Made by a program: the position numbers and the translations under genes. A stretch of 64,000 nucleotides of DNA from positions 1 to 64,000 of the forward strand of contig JAUHYW010000026.1 of assembly GCA_030426085.1 (NCBI GenBank), given 5' to 3'. The notes beneath the pieces are model-generated. The model had not been told where the DNA came from and did not search any database. It saw only the letters and a program-made list of their open reading frames with translations. The stretch is from a bacterium. Its GTDB lineage: Bacteria; Myxococcota_A; Bradymonadia; UBA7976; UBA1532. Shown in pieces: positions 1 to 8,833 of the stretch (position 1 is its first letter; every line of letters starts with the position of its first letter).

Positions 1-1921
1 CCGGCCCGTCATCCGGCGGCGCGCCCGCCGGCCGGGGCGGCTGCGGCCCCCGCCCCTGCAAGCGCGCCACGTCGAACAGCGCCCGGGCCCCCATCAGCGG
101 GGCGCCCACGTCCACCGACTCCAGCGGCTTCGCCTTCTGCGGCGCCCGATCGGCCGGCGCCTCGCCCGCCGCCTCGCCCCGGGCCGCCAGCCGCAGCACC
201 ACGTCGCAGTGCGCCGCCAGCCCCAGATCGGCCCGCTGATGCACCTTGCGGATGAGGGCCAGCGCCTCCCGCGAGCCGAGGATGCCCAGCCCCGAGACCG
301 CGCCCCGGCGGGTCGGCGTATCGATCAGCGCCGACGGCCCCCGCTTGAAGAAGCGGCTGAGCAGATCCCCCGACTCCTCCTCCATGCCCAGCGCCTGCTC
401 GAAGACATCGACGAAGCGGGCCCCGCCCAGCCGGGCGAGCGTCTCGAAGTACAGCCGCTGCTCGTCCTCGTCGAAGCCGGGGAACATGTCGGACTTGATG
501 GTCGAGGCCAGATAGGGCGACACCGAGCGGTCGCCGGCCGCCAGGAACCGGGTCACCACCGCCTTGCGCACCACCGGCGAGGGATCCTTGAGGAACGGCA
601 GCAGCGCCTCGCGCACCGCGATGTCGTAGGCCCCGGCCAACCCCTCGGCCGCCGCCGCCCGCACCTCGGGCGCGGGGTGCTTCATCGTGTCCATCAGCAG
701 CGGCCGGGCCTGGGCCTGCAAGTCGCTGCCGACGATGACCTCGATGACCTCGAGCACCACCCCCGGGTTGGGATCGCGCAGCCGCTCGGCCCACGGGTCG
801 AGCGACTCGGTGCCCTGCCGGCGCAGCAGATCCTTGAGGAAGGCCACCCCCGCCGGGTTCTGACAGGCGTCGATCAGCTCCAGCAGATCGGGCGCGGCCA
901 GGGCCTTGGCCGTCGCGAAGTGCCACCGGGCCCAGGCGGTGAAGTCGGTCTGCTCCGGGTCGAGGTGATGGGCCAGGTGGGCCACCGGATCGGGCCCGGC
1001 GATGGCCGCCCACAGCCCCTCGAGCCGGGCCGCGACCGGCTCCGGGAACCGCTCGGCCCCTTCGATCAGCGCCCGCAGGCTGCGCGCCGAGTCGGCGAAC
1101 GCCTGCCACTCGCCGTGCTCCAGCCACGCCGCGAGCGCCCGGACCACCACCCGGTGCAGATCGGCGTCGGGCAGCGGCGAGGGCTGCTTGAGCGCCACCC
1201 GGGCGACCAGCTCGACCACCCGCTCGAGCCCCGGGATCAGCTCGGCGTCGCCCCGGATCGCCTCGATGACCCCCGCCGCCTCGGCCGGCAGCGCCTTGCG
1301 CAGCTTGCGCTGCTCCAGATCGGCCCGATCGGCCGCCGCCCCGTCGTCCACCGTGCGCCGCTGCCGGGGCCCGTCGTCGCCCGGGTCGTCCTGCACCATG
1401 CCGACCATGCCCGGCACGACGTCGTCGATGACCCCCCGAAACGCCCCGAGGAAGCGCTCCTCGGACATGAAGATCTTCTCGGTGAAGCCATCGATCGCGA
1501 TGTAGGCGATGTTGGGCAGCGACTCCCGCCACAGCGTGCTGACGAAGTCCTCGTCGATCTGATCGGCCGACCGGTTCTCGGCGAAGGCCACCACGAAGGC
1601 GTGCACCTCGTCGTCGGTCAGCCCCGGCTTGAAGGTCAGCCGGCGCAGCCCCTGGCGGAAGATGTCGAACGCGAGGTTGTTGGTGCGGGCCTCGCTCTTG
1701 AAGACCTCGTCCTCGCCGTGGCTGATGCGGTTGGTGCTGATCGACAGCTCGATCTCACCGGCCGAGCCGGTCACATCGCGCAGGCGGGCGGCGATGTCGT
1801 CGACCCCCTTGGCGAAGGCGTCGGGGTCGCTGTCGACGAGCGGGGCCGTATCGCGCAGCCGCTTGAGCACGTCGCGCAGCCGCTTGAGCGTGCCGTCGTC
1901 ATCTCCGGGGCGTGCGGCCAA
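1..1921 (-). CDS. HEAT-repeat protein, 3' end beyond the window
   Basis: About 640 N-terminal residues are visible and the frame stays open to base 1, so the C-terminus is missing. The protein is cytoplasmic in appearance, with no signal peptide. From about residue 330 it shows HEAT-type helical repeats with the usual Asp-Pro turn followed by a Val-Arg/Leu-Glu helix (DPNPGVVLEVIEVIVG, HPAPEVRAAAAEGLAG, DPSPVVRKAVVTRFLA). The N-terminal 300 residues form an acidic helical domain I do not recognise. HEAT arrays are usually scaffolds; no catalytic motif is visible. The start is a TTG at 1921 with GGAGG four bases upstream (1926-1930); an in-frame TAG lies further upstream and no ATG or GTG fits. 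It follows the 2004-3182 gene by 82 bp on the same strand and may be co-transcribed. Confidence 0.75.
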   Translation of the reverse strand, partial: MAARPGDDDGTLKRLRDVLKRLRDTAPLVDSDPDAFAKGVDDIAARLRDVTGSAGEIELSISTNRISHGEDEVFKSEARTNNLAFDIFRQGLRRLTFKPGLTDDEVHAFVVAFAENRSADQIDEDFVSTLWRESLPNIAYIAIDGFTEKIFMSEERFLGAFRGVIDDVVPGMVGMVQDDPGDDGPRQRRTVDDGAAADRADLEQRKLRKALPAEAAGVIEAIRGDAELIPGLERVVELVARVALKQPSPLPDADLHRVVVRALAAWLEHGEWQAFADSARSLRALIEGAERFPEPVAARLEGLWAAIAGPDPVAHLAHHLDPEQTDFTAWARWHFATAKALAAPDLLELIDACQNPAGVAFLKDLLRRQGTESLDPWAERLRDPNPGVVLEVIEVIVGSDLQAQARPLLMDTMKHPAPEVRAAAAEGLAGAYDIAVREALLPFLKDPSPVVRKAVVTRFLAAGDRSVSPYLASTIKSDMFPGFDEDEQRLYFETLARLGGARFVDVFEQALGMEEESGDLLSRFFKRGPSALIDTPTRRGAVSGLGILGSREALALIRKVHQRADLGLAAHCDVVLRLAARGEAAGEAPADRAPQKAKPLESVDVGAPLMGARALFDVARLQGRGPQPPRPAGAPPDDGP

Positions 1922-2003
1922 CAGTCCTCCACCGGGGCGGGGTTCGCGGCGTACAGTGTGAGACTAGCCCCTCCACCGCCCCGGGGCAACGCCCCGCCCC
2001 GGC

Positions 2004-3182
2004 TCAGAACTTCGCGCTGACCACGTCGGGATGGGCCCGCACGTAGGCCCGGGCCTGCGCCGCGTCCCACTGCCGGGTGTCCATCAGGAACCGCAGCGCC
2101 ACCTGCCCCAGATCGCTGTACGGCAGATAGGCCGTCGCGAAGCCGGCCCCCGGGTTCTGATCCATCCAGGCCACCGACTCCTCGACCTCGGCCACGACCG
2201 CCGGCAGCATGCCTTCGTAGGCCGCCCGCAGCTCGGGATCGGCCGCCCCGCACAGCTCATCGGCGTGGAACTTCTGGAAGGTGCGCGTATTGCGGAACTG
2301 GAAGAACCGCAGCGGGTTGTCATCGACCAGCACCACCTTCTTCAGCGCGGGGTCGAAGTGCCGCAGATCCTTCGACGGCTCGAAGATCGGCTGCCCCTTG
2401 TACGGCGCCTCGGCGGACCCCGGAGGCGCGGTCTTCGACTGCTGGGTCAGGAAGCTGTTGGTCATGATCCCGGCGATGGCCGGGCTCTCGGTGAGCGGCT
2501 GCCCGTCGAGCATGATCTTCGACAGGTTGAGCAGCGTGCGGTCGTCGAGGTTGGCGCTGAACAGCACCACCTGCCCCCCCAACTCGCGGATGCGGGCCAC
2601 CGCCGCCTGCCAGCCGGGCGCCATCTTGATGTACTTCGTCTTCGTCTCGCCGCCGCTCTGGTACTCGAACGCGGCGTCGCTGCACGCGGCCGTCGCCGTG
2701 CGCTGGTCGTAGAAGGTCTCGTCGAGGTCGAAGACGACGACGAACTTCGCCGCCGCCATCACCTGGGGGTCGACCCCGCTCTCGAACTCGCCCTTCTTCG
2801 CCCGCTCGAGCGCCGTGGCGAACGCCTGCCCCCGATCGCGCTTCGGATCGGCCCGCATCAGGTCCCGGTAGTGGTTCTGCAGCTCGACCGCCGCCAGCCG
2901 GCTCAGCCCGTGATCGGCCATCAGCCCGTCGAGCGCGAAGTAGCGCACGTTCTCGTCGACCCGGTCGACGTACTTGTTCGTCCAGCACGGCGTCGCCGGC
3001 AGGGTGTGCTTCGCCAGCGCCTCCGGCGCGCCGCCGACGGTGTACTCACAGCCGAGGATCGTCGAGGCCACCTCGGCTTCGGACGGCCCGGCCGGCGCGG
3101 CGGGCGGCGGCGGCGGCGGTGGCGGTTGCGCGCCGCAGGCGGCGAGGGTCAGGGCGAGCGGGGCGAGGAGCAGGCGCTTCAT
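2004..3182 (-). CDS. HAD-superfamily phosphatase-like lipoprotein
   Basis: 392 aa. The N-terminus is a lipoprotein signal with lipobox LAAC, followed by a proline run, so the protein should be anchored in the cell envelope. The body carries HAD phosphatase motifs: motif I DLDET near residue 150, motif II as VVLFSANLDD near 203, and the late acidic motif VLVDDNP near 283. DLDET followed by a 'VDDNP' motif resembles NLI-interacting-factor/CTD-type and class B acid phosphatases; the substrate cannot be told. The catalytic aspartates are intact. It starts at an ATG 62 bp downstream of the AIPR gene on the same strand. Family assignment is firm; physiological role is unknown. Confidence 0.8.
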   Translation of the reverse strand: MKRLLLAPLALTLAACGAQPPPPPPPPAAPAGPSEAEVASTILGCEYTVGGAPEALAKHTLPATPCWTNKYVDRVDENVRYFALDGLMADHGLSRLAAVELQNHYRDLMRADPKRDRGQAFATALERAKKGEFESGVDPQVMAAAKFVVVFDLDETFYDQRTATAACSDAAFEYQSGGETKTKYIKMAPGWQAAVARIRELGGQVVLFSANLDDRTLLNLSKIMLDGQPLTESPAIAGIMTNSFLTQQSKTAPPGSAEAPYKGQPIFEPSKDLRHFDPALKKVVLVDDNPLRFFQFRNTRTFQKFHADELCGAADPELRAAYEGMLPAVVAEVEESVAWMDQNPGAGFATAYLPYSDLGQVALRFLMDTRQWDAAQARAYVRAHPDVVSAKF

Positions 3183-3244
3183 GGGGACCTCGGGGCGATG
3201 GCGACCGGGTCAGGGTAGCGATCGGGTGGGCGAGGGCAAGGGGA

Positions 3245-5080
3245 TCAGTCGACGGCGTCGGGGAAGGCGGCGGGGAAGGCCGCCGCGATGAGCCGGGGCC
3301 GCATCGAGCCTGCGCCATTCGAGTCAGCGAAGGCGCCGGGGTTGGCCTCGACCGCCCGGTAGATGGGCTCACACTGCGCGCGCAGCTCGGACAGCCGCTC
3401 GACGAGGTCGCCGCGGCGGAAGGTGCCGGCCAGACGTTGCAGGCTGGCGTTCTCCAGCTCGAGCCCGGAGGCGTGCAGGAGGAGGATCAGCCGCGCCAGC
3501 GCGCGCTGCCTGAGCGGAGCCGCCTGCGACCACCACGCCTCGAATCGCTGCACGGCCTCGGGGTCGCTCTCGTCGCGCGGCGCATCGAGCGCGCGCCACG
3601 CATCGCCCAGCATCATCGCGACGTGATGCGCCGAGTACGGCACCCACCGCCCGACCGCGCTCGCCAGCCCGTCGTCGAGCCGGTTCAACTCCGCGCGCTT
3701 GTCGGTCAGCTTTCGACAGCGCGTCAGCAGACGCACGGCCACGACCACCTCGCTCGCCCGCAGGTCCTCGGTGAAGATCGTCGGATACAGCGACCCGAAG
3801 AAGTCCCGCGACCGGGTCCGGGCCAGGTGCGGCTTGCGACGCCACACCGCCAGCACCGCCTCGGCCGCCTCCTCCGGCGTGATGTTCACCTCCCCCTTGG
3901 GCGTGCCCCGCTTGCGCAGATAGGTCACCCCCAGATCGGCCAACGCCATCTCCAGCCGCTGCTGGATGCCATCGTTGGCCCGCAGATCGCGCAGGTCGAC
4001 CGGGTTCTGGCTGTTGGTGGCATATGTGATCCGCTGCACCACCTCGGCGTCATCCGGCCCCAGCTCGTACAGCCGCACCAGCACATGCGTCTGCCCGAAG
4101 TCGACGTCCTTCAGCTTGCGCAGCGTGCGCAGGATCGTGATGCAGGTCTGCCCGCCGTTGATCACTTGCAGGTCCTCGACCCGCACCTGATGATCCGCGC
4201 CTTGCAGCGCGTTGTGCCGGAACTGCCGGCACGTCAGCGTGATGCCATTGTTGAAGAAGTAGAAGTCGGACCGCTCCTCGGGCGTACGCAGCGTCCGGGC
4301 GATGGCTTGATTCACCCGGTTCGATCCCATGCCCAGGTAGCGGCGGATGTTGCGCTCCAGCAGGCGCTCGCCGTGCCGCTCGAACAGCGCGGCGACCTCG
4401 GACACCGCGACCTTGCCCACCAGCACCCGGCGGTAGTCGAACGACTCGACCAGCGCCTTGCCGCTCAGCCGCAGCGTCTCGTCGACCTGCTTCGGCGCCC
4501 GCAGCAGGTCGATCACCCGCACATGATTGCAGTGCTCGAACGTGACCTGCTCCTCGGGGTAGCCCGCCGCCTCGATGTGGGCCTGCCCGTCGTCCGCCCA
4601 CCCCCGGCCGTTGTTGCACAGCACCACCCGCACCCGGGGGATGTAGCCCTCGCGGATCAGGCTGCGGGCCTCCTCGATGCGGATCTCGGCCTCGCCGCTG
4701 GCTGCGAGCTGCTTGTTGGGGTCGAACAGCAGCCCCACCATGCGCACCAGCTTGAGCACCTCATTGGCCGGGAAGGCCGACTGCCCGTCGAGCTTCTGCT
4801 TGTACTTGCCCTGAAACAGCGTGATGCCGAACTCACCGTCGGCCAGCCCGTCGATGTGCATCGCGTCGACGCCCAGGTCGTGGCTGCCGTCGGTCAGCAG
4901 CGCGATGGCCTGCTCGAGCTCGATGTCGAGCAGCACCTGCACGCAGAGCGCGACGAACGCCCGCGACCTCATCTGGTGGGCGTCGTTGGCCACCTTGGCG
5001 TCGCCCCGGCTCAGCGCCTCGGTGTGCTGCTCGACCACGGCCCGCGCCCGCTGATCGACGAGCCCGGCGTTGATGTCCAT
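3245..5080 (-). CDS. AIPR-family protein (abortive infection phage resistance-like)
   Basis: 611 aa. The sequence matches the AIPR family, members of which were linked to abortive phage infection in lactococci. Visible signs are the NNGIT core (FFNNGITLTCRQF, about residue 275), the INGGQT motif about 40 residues later, and an ATNSQNPVDLRDLRAND segment, all typical of the family. The N-terminal quarter looks like a restriction-endonuclease-type alpha/beta domain (GVDAMHID, ITLFQGKYKQ), which could supply nuclease activity. The start is ATG 5080 with GGAGG seven bases upstream; the much longer open frame upstream runs through the repeat array and is rejected. It lies next to an ATPase/TOPRIM pair, which fits a defence setting. 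Confidence 0.85.
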   Translation of the reverse strand: MDINAGLVDQRARAVVEQHTEALSRGDAKVANDAHQMRSRAFVALCVQVLLDIELEQAIALLTDGSHDLGVDAMHIDGLADGEFGITLFQGKYKQKLDGQSAFPANEVLKLVRMVGLLFDPNKQLAASGEAEIRIEEARSLIREGYIPRVRVVLCNNGRGWADDGQAHIEAAGYPEEQVTFEHCNHVRVIDLLRAPKQVDETLRLSGKALVESFDYRRVLVGKVAVSEVAALFERHGERLLERNIRRYLGMGSNRVNQAIARTLRTPEERSDFYFFNNGITLTCRQFRHNALQGADHQVRVEDLQVINGGQTCITILRTLRKLKDVDFGQTHVLVRLYELGPDDAEVVQRITYATNSQNPVDLRDLRANDGIQQRLEMALADLGVTYLRKRGTPKGEVNITPEEAAEAVLAVWRRKPHLARTRSRDFFGSLYPTIFTEDLRASEVVVAVRLLTRCRKLTDKRAELNRLDDGLASAVGRWVPYSAHHVAMMLGDAWRALDAPRDESDPEAVQRFEAWWSQAAPLRQRALARLILLLHASGLELENASLQRLAGTFRRGDLVERLSELRAQCEPIYRAVEANPGAFADSNGAGSMRPRLIAAAFPAAFPDAVD

Positions 5081-5449
5081 AGGCCACCTCCGGCGGCATC
5101 CTATGCGCTGCCGGGGCAGGCGTCGACCTCTGCCGCCCGCCTCTGCGGGCCCGGATGTGCCCCCAGAGGCGGGGTGCGCCGGCCGATGCCGGTTCGGGGT
5201 GAGGCGGGTCATCGGGTCGCGGCCGAAGACGCCCGGCCGGCTCCCGACGAAGGCCTCGAGGCCGTGGCCTGCGCCCGCGGAGATGCCCGCGGCCCGCCCA
5301 CCGGCGCGCGCTTCGCGGTCCGGGGCGCGGCCGAAGGCCCCGATAGAGTGGCCTTTCGGGGGCGGCGGCGTCCGCGGAGGCCGCCCGGGGCCCTGCTTCG
5401 AAGCGCCGGGTCCGGGTGAAGGCCCCCGAGCATGTCGACTTCGCGGCGC

Positions 5450-5963
5450 GCGGTCTGCGCCCGGGCCCCATCGCCTCGTTCTACGCGGGCGGGGGGTGTC
5501 CGGCCAGACCCCCGCCTGCGTTCGGTCCGCCCACCGGGGCCTTCGGCCGGGCCCCCTCGCCGCGCTCTCCGCGGTCGGGGGGCCTTCAGCCAGGCCCCCG
5601 CCGGCGTTCGTTCCCCCCACCCGGGCCTTCAGCCAGACCCCCTCACTCCGCTCTCCGCAGCCGAGGGGCCTGCGGCCAGACCTCCGTCGGCGTTCTTTCC
5701 GCCCATCGGGGCCTTCGGCCGGACCTCCGCCTGCGTTCGCATCACCCGCCGGGGCCTTCGGCCAGACCCCGGCCCGCGTTCTCCGCGATCGTGGGGTGTC
5801 CGGCCACACCTCCGTCGGCGTTCTTTCCGCCCATCGTGGCCTTCGGCCAGACCCCGGCGCGCGTTCTCCGCGATCGTGGGGTGTCCGGCCACACCTCCGC
5901 CGGCGTTCCCTTCGACCGATGGGGTGTCCGCCCTCACCCGGCGGCGCGTTCTACGCGGCTGCC
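5450..5963. repeat. 43-bp tandem repeat array, about 12 degenerate units
   Basis: Units begin at about 5450, 5493, 5536, 5579, 5622, 5665, 5708, 5751, 5793, 5836, 5878 and 5921, a period of 43 bp with two 42-bp steps. A typical unit begins GGGGCCTTCGGCCAGACC or GGGGTGTCCGGCCACACC, then a GCGTTC core, then either CTCCGCGATCGT or CTTTCCGCCCATC. The two kinds of unit alternate near the right end, giving an 85-bp higher-order repeat. Weaker units seem to continue left to about 5364. The period is not a multiple of three, so the open frames across it are not coding. The array fills most of the 930-bp gap between the divergent AIPR and ATPase genes. GGCC and CGCG palindromes make every unit hairpin-prone. 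Confidence 0.8.
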
Positions 5964-6010
5964 CGGCGCCTGGGGTATGCTCGCCGCGGACAGCGAGGAG
6001 GCGCGCCGGG

Positions 6011-7069
6011 ATGGCGATCGAGAGCGACGACGAGGCCCCGAAGACCGGGCGCGCGCGGGTGACCCGGATCGAGATCGAGCGGCTGCGCGGCATCCGGCAC
6101 GGCGTGCTCGACGGGCTGGCGCCGCTGACGGTCCTGGTCGGGCAGAACGGGTCGGGCAAGAGCACCGTGCTCGACGCGCTGCTGCTCGGGGCGGGCGCCG
6201 GCGGCGCCGCGGATCTGCGCCGGGTGGTCGAGCGGCGGCGGCACATCCGGGTCGCGGCGCCGTGGTTGCTCTGGCGGTCGGGGCGGGAAGGGGCCGCCCG
6301 GGTCCACACCGCGCCGAGCAGCGGGGACGGCCGCGAACTCTCGGTCGCTCTCATAGAGCGTTCGGGCGGGCCTTCGCTGTCGGTGCACTGGACCATCGGC
6401 CCCGCGGCGCCGGCCGACGCGCCTCCGACCTTCGTGGACGACTCCCAGTCGTTCGTCTACCGCCCGGGTGAGCGGGACCTCCTGGGCCGGGCGCCGCCCC
6501 CCCTGCCCGACACCCTGGGCGACGTGCAGCTCATCGAGCCCGCGATGGGCGGCGACCTGCACCTCCTGCTCACCGCCGCGACCCGGTCCGGCGGCCGCCG
6601 CGCCATCGAGAAGCTGCTGTCCGGCGTCGTCGACGGCCTGCTCGCGGTGCAGATGCTCGTCGACTCGGCCGGCGAGCCCGAGGTGCACTTCGAGTTCGAG
6701 TGGGGCAGCGTGCCGATCGCGGTGGCCGGCGACGGCCTGCACGCCCTCGCCCGGCTGGCCTTCCGGATCGCCGCGCCGGCCGACGCGCTGCTCCTCATCG
6801 AAGAGCCCGAGGTGCACATGCACCCCCGCGCGCTGCGGGCGTCGGCCCGGGCGATGGTCGAGTCGATGCGCAGCGGCAACCAGCTCGTCATCTCGACCCA
6901 CAGCCTCGACCTCGTCGACCACCTGCTCGACGCCGCCGACGAGACCGGGTCGCTGGGCGACGTCGCGGTCGTCCGCACCCTGATCGTCGACGGCGCGCTG
7001 CGCACCAGCCGGTTCCCCGGCGACGAGGCCCGCTTCGCCCGCGAGCAGATCGCCGAGGATCTGCGATGA
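6011..7069 (+). CDS. AAA/ABC-type ATPase of a two-gene ATPase-TOPRIM pair
   Basis: 352 aa. SMC/OLD-like ATPase: Walker A GQNGSGKST near residue 47, Walker B LLLIEEPEVHMHP near 260, and the H-loop ISTHS about 40 residues later. The signature region is poorly defined, as in AAA_21/AAA_15 ATPases from defence loci. There is no nuclease domain in the same chain; the TOPRIM domain is on the next gene, with which it overlaps by ATGA. That arrangement is shared with class 2 OLD, Gabija-like and PARIS-type systems. The start is ATG 6011 with a GAGGAGG site about ten bases upstream; the longer frame back to 5432 reads through the repeat array and is not credible. Confidence 0.85.
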   Translation: MAIESDDEAPKTGRARVTRIEIERLRGIRHGVLDGLAPLTVLVGQNGSGKSTVLDALLLGAGAGGAADLRRVVERRRHIRVAAPWLLWRSGREGAARVHTAPSSGDGRELSVALIERSGGPSLSVHWTIGPAAPADAPPTFVDDSQSFVYRPGERDLLGRAPPPLPDTLGDVQLIEPAMGGDLHLLLTAATRSGGRRAIEKLLSGVVDGLLAVQMLVDSAGEPEVHFEFEWGSVPIAVAGDGLHALARLAFRIAAPADALLLIEEPEVHMHPRALRASARAMVESMRSGNQLVISTHSLDLVDHLLDAADETGSLGDVAVVRTLIVDGALRTSRFPGDEARFAREQIAEDLR

Positions 7070-7802
7070 CCCTCGACCAGCGGGTGACGTCTGCGAGGGC
7101 TACCACGACCGGGCGTTCTGGAAGGGCTGGTTGAAGCACCGTGGCTGCCGAGCACGCGCCACCGATCCGTGGGGGCAGGCGGTCAAGGGCGGGCAGCACG
7201 GCTGGTCTACGCCGCGCGGCGGCTTCGTTCGGGTGGTGCCGATGCGGGGGGATCTGTCCCGGCTGAAGAAGACGGCCCGGATCTATCTGCGGGCGGCGGC
7301 GACCGAGCAGACCCCGGTTCTCGTCGTCGCGATCGACGCCGACGACCGCTCCGTCGAGGCCCGCCGCCAGGACGTCGTGCACGCCCTGGAGGCCTGCATC
7401 GCCGACATCGGGCAGAGCGCCGCCCGGGTCGACGGCGGGCTGGTCATGGACGCGACGGCGATCCACCCGCTCGTCTGGCCATGCCAGCCGTTCGCGGTCA
7501 CCCCCGGCGTCCCGCCATGCGGCACGCTGGAGCAGCTCGTCTGCGGGGTCCTCGCCCACCGCGAGGCGGATCGCGGGCGGCAGGTCGACGCCTTCTTGAA
7601 GACGGCCGGCGACGGCACCGGGTGGCGCCGCCCAGCCGATGTCGGCAAGAGCCACGCCTGGGCCTGGATGGCCCACCGCCAGCCGGTGGACGAGTGCGAG
7701 CGGTTCTTCGAGTCCCCGTGGGAGGACGCCGGGCTCGCGGCCGATCTCGAGGCGGCCATGGGCCCCCGCGCCGCGCGGGTCATGCAGGCGCTGCTGGCCT
7801 GA
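7066..7802 (+). CDS. TOPRIM-like nuclease partner, apparently frameshifted near its 5' end
   Basis: The ATG at 7066 overlaps the ATPase stop (ATGA) but its frame ends after 22 codons. The frame from 7089 to 7802 holds the recognisable protein: VCEGYHDRAFW, the TOPRIM Glu-Gly-x-x-Asp motif, and later VVAIDADDR, the TOPRIM Asp-x-Asp motif, then a helical C-terminal part. No ATG, GTG or TTG exists in that frame upstream of the first motif; the only start is TTG 7131, which would cut off the catalytic Glu. One missing base around 7086-7089 would join MTLDQRVT to the catalytic motif smoothly. The gene is therefore a recent frameshift, a sequencing error, or depends on -1 frameshifting. It resembles DUF3226/DUF4435-type TOPRIM partners of defence ATPases. 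Confidence 0.7.
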
Positions 7803-7936
7803 GCCCGGGCTCGATGTCTTCGGGCTCCTCAGCGTCCATCGTGTCGTCCGACGCTGTCGTCCAGGCGCCGCCGCCCGCGGGTGTCAGGCTCGGGCCGGGC
7901 GTCGTCGGGTCCGGCACACACCCGATGGAGGATCCC

Positions 7937-8557
7937 ATGGCCCCGCTCACCCGCAGCCCCGCTCCCTGCTCCCCCCGCTGGCTCGCCCCGCTCTTCGCCG
8001 CCGCGCTCTTCGCCCTCCCCGGCGCCGGCTGCATCTCCGAGCCGGCCCCCGACACCCCCGACGCCGAGCCCGAGCCCGACCCCCAGCCCGACATACGCGC
8101 CGAGCCCGACCCCCAGCCCCAGCCGGACATGCGCCCCGCGCCCGACCCCGACCTCGGCGAGACGCCGCCCGACGCCGCGCCCGAACCCGACGCCGACCCG
8201 GACGGCGCCCCCGAGCCCTGCCCCGAAGACGGCTTCGAAGGCGCTGCGTGCGGGCAGGCGGGCGCCGAGTGCGACTACCCCAAGGGCGAGTGCCCCTGCG
8301 GCGATCCGTGGATCGGCTATGTCTGCGAGGACGGGCGGCTCGCCGAGCTGTACGAGGTGTTCGGCTGCGAGTACGCCGCCGACGCTTGCAACCCGCCGGT
8401 CTGCGCCGGCGGCCCGGGCGCGGCGTGCGAGGATGGCGAGGCGTGCTGGTTCCATGAGGGCATCGACGACGAGACCGAATTGGACCGCTATCGTCGCTGG
8501 ATCTGCCAAGACGGGGCGCTCGTCGCGACCGACGAGACCCACATCAACCGGATCTGA
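7937..8557 (+). CDS. small lipoprotein with Pro/Asp/Glu linker and Cys-rich C-terminus
   Basis: 206 aa. A signal peptide ends in the lipobox GAGC (residues about 30-34), followed by about 70 residues of a repetitive Pro-Glu-Pro-Asp linker (PEPDPQPD units), then a roughly 110-residue Cys-rich domain with ten or more cysteines. The design matches other myxobacterial surface lipoproteins: lipid anchor, stiff acidic spacer, disulfide-rich head. I do not recognise the head. The start is ATG 7937, with GGAGG five bases upstream; ATG 7925 is in frame but overlaps that ribosome binding site. It converges on the small membrane protein gene with a 21-bp gap. Confidence 0.75.
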   Translation: MAPLTRSPAPCSPRWLAPLFAAALFALPGAGCISEPAPDTPDAEPEPDPQPDIRAEPDPQPQPDMRPAPDPDLGETPPDAAPEPDADPDGAPEPCPEDGFEGAACGQAGAECDYPKGECPCGDPWIGYVCEDGRLAELYEVFGCEYAADACNPPVCAGGPGAACEDGEACWFHEGIDDETELDRYRRWICQDGALVATDETHINRI

Positions 8558-8578
8558 CGCCGGCTGCCGGGGCGTCGA

Positions 8579-8833
8579 TCACCCCGCCTTGCCCAGCACC
8601 GCGACCAGGGCGCCGACGGCGAAGAGCAGGCCCAGGGTGCCCATGGCGATCGCCATCTTGGGGAAGCGGGTGGCCTTCTTGGCGGCCATGGCGAAGAAGA
8701 TCGGGCTGATGAGCACGAGGCTGTCGCCCGCCGGGCCGCCGCCGGGGTCGTTGTAGATCTTGAAGCCCATGGCGATACCGACGGCGACGACGGAGCCGAA
8801 GAAGCACAGGTTCAGCCAGGTGGAGCGCCTCAT
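8579..8833 (-). CDS. small two-helix membrane protein
   Basis: 84 aa. Two hydrophobic helices are visible: residues about 6-24 (LNLCFFGSVVAVGIAMGF) and about 62-82 (AMGTLGLLFAVGALVAVLG), joined by a polar loop with Lys/Arg residues. No family recognised. Its ATG overlaps the stop of the TPR gene upstream (ATGA), so the two are translationally coupled and the product probably works with the TPR protein. It is the last gene of the minus-strand run from 12888. Confidence 0.7.
   Translation of the reverse strand: MRRSTWLNLCFFGSVVAVGIAMGFKIYNDPGGGPAGDSLVLISPIFFAMAAKKATRFPKMAIAMGTLGLLFAVGALVAVLGKAG

Noticed and set aside
9-3218. Long open frames on both strands across the HEAT and HAD genes
   Set aside because: They are Arg/Gly/Pro/Ala-rich shadow frames caused by high GC; only the minus-strand frames with real motifs were kept.
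5450-5963. CRISPR array
   Set aside because: Units are contiguous and degenerate throughout, with no alternation of constant repeat and unique spacer, and no cas genes nearby.
5100-6062. Open frames through the 43-bp repeats, including an N-terminal extension of the AIPR and ATPase genes
   Set aside because: The 43-bp period rotates the frame from unit to unit, and both genes have good ribosome binding sites downstream of the array.
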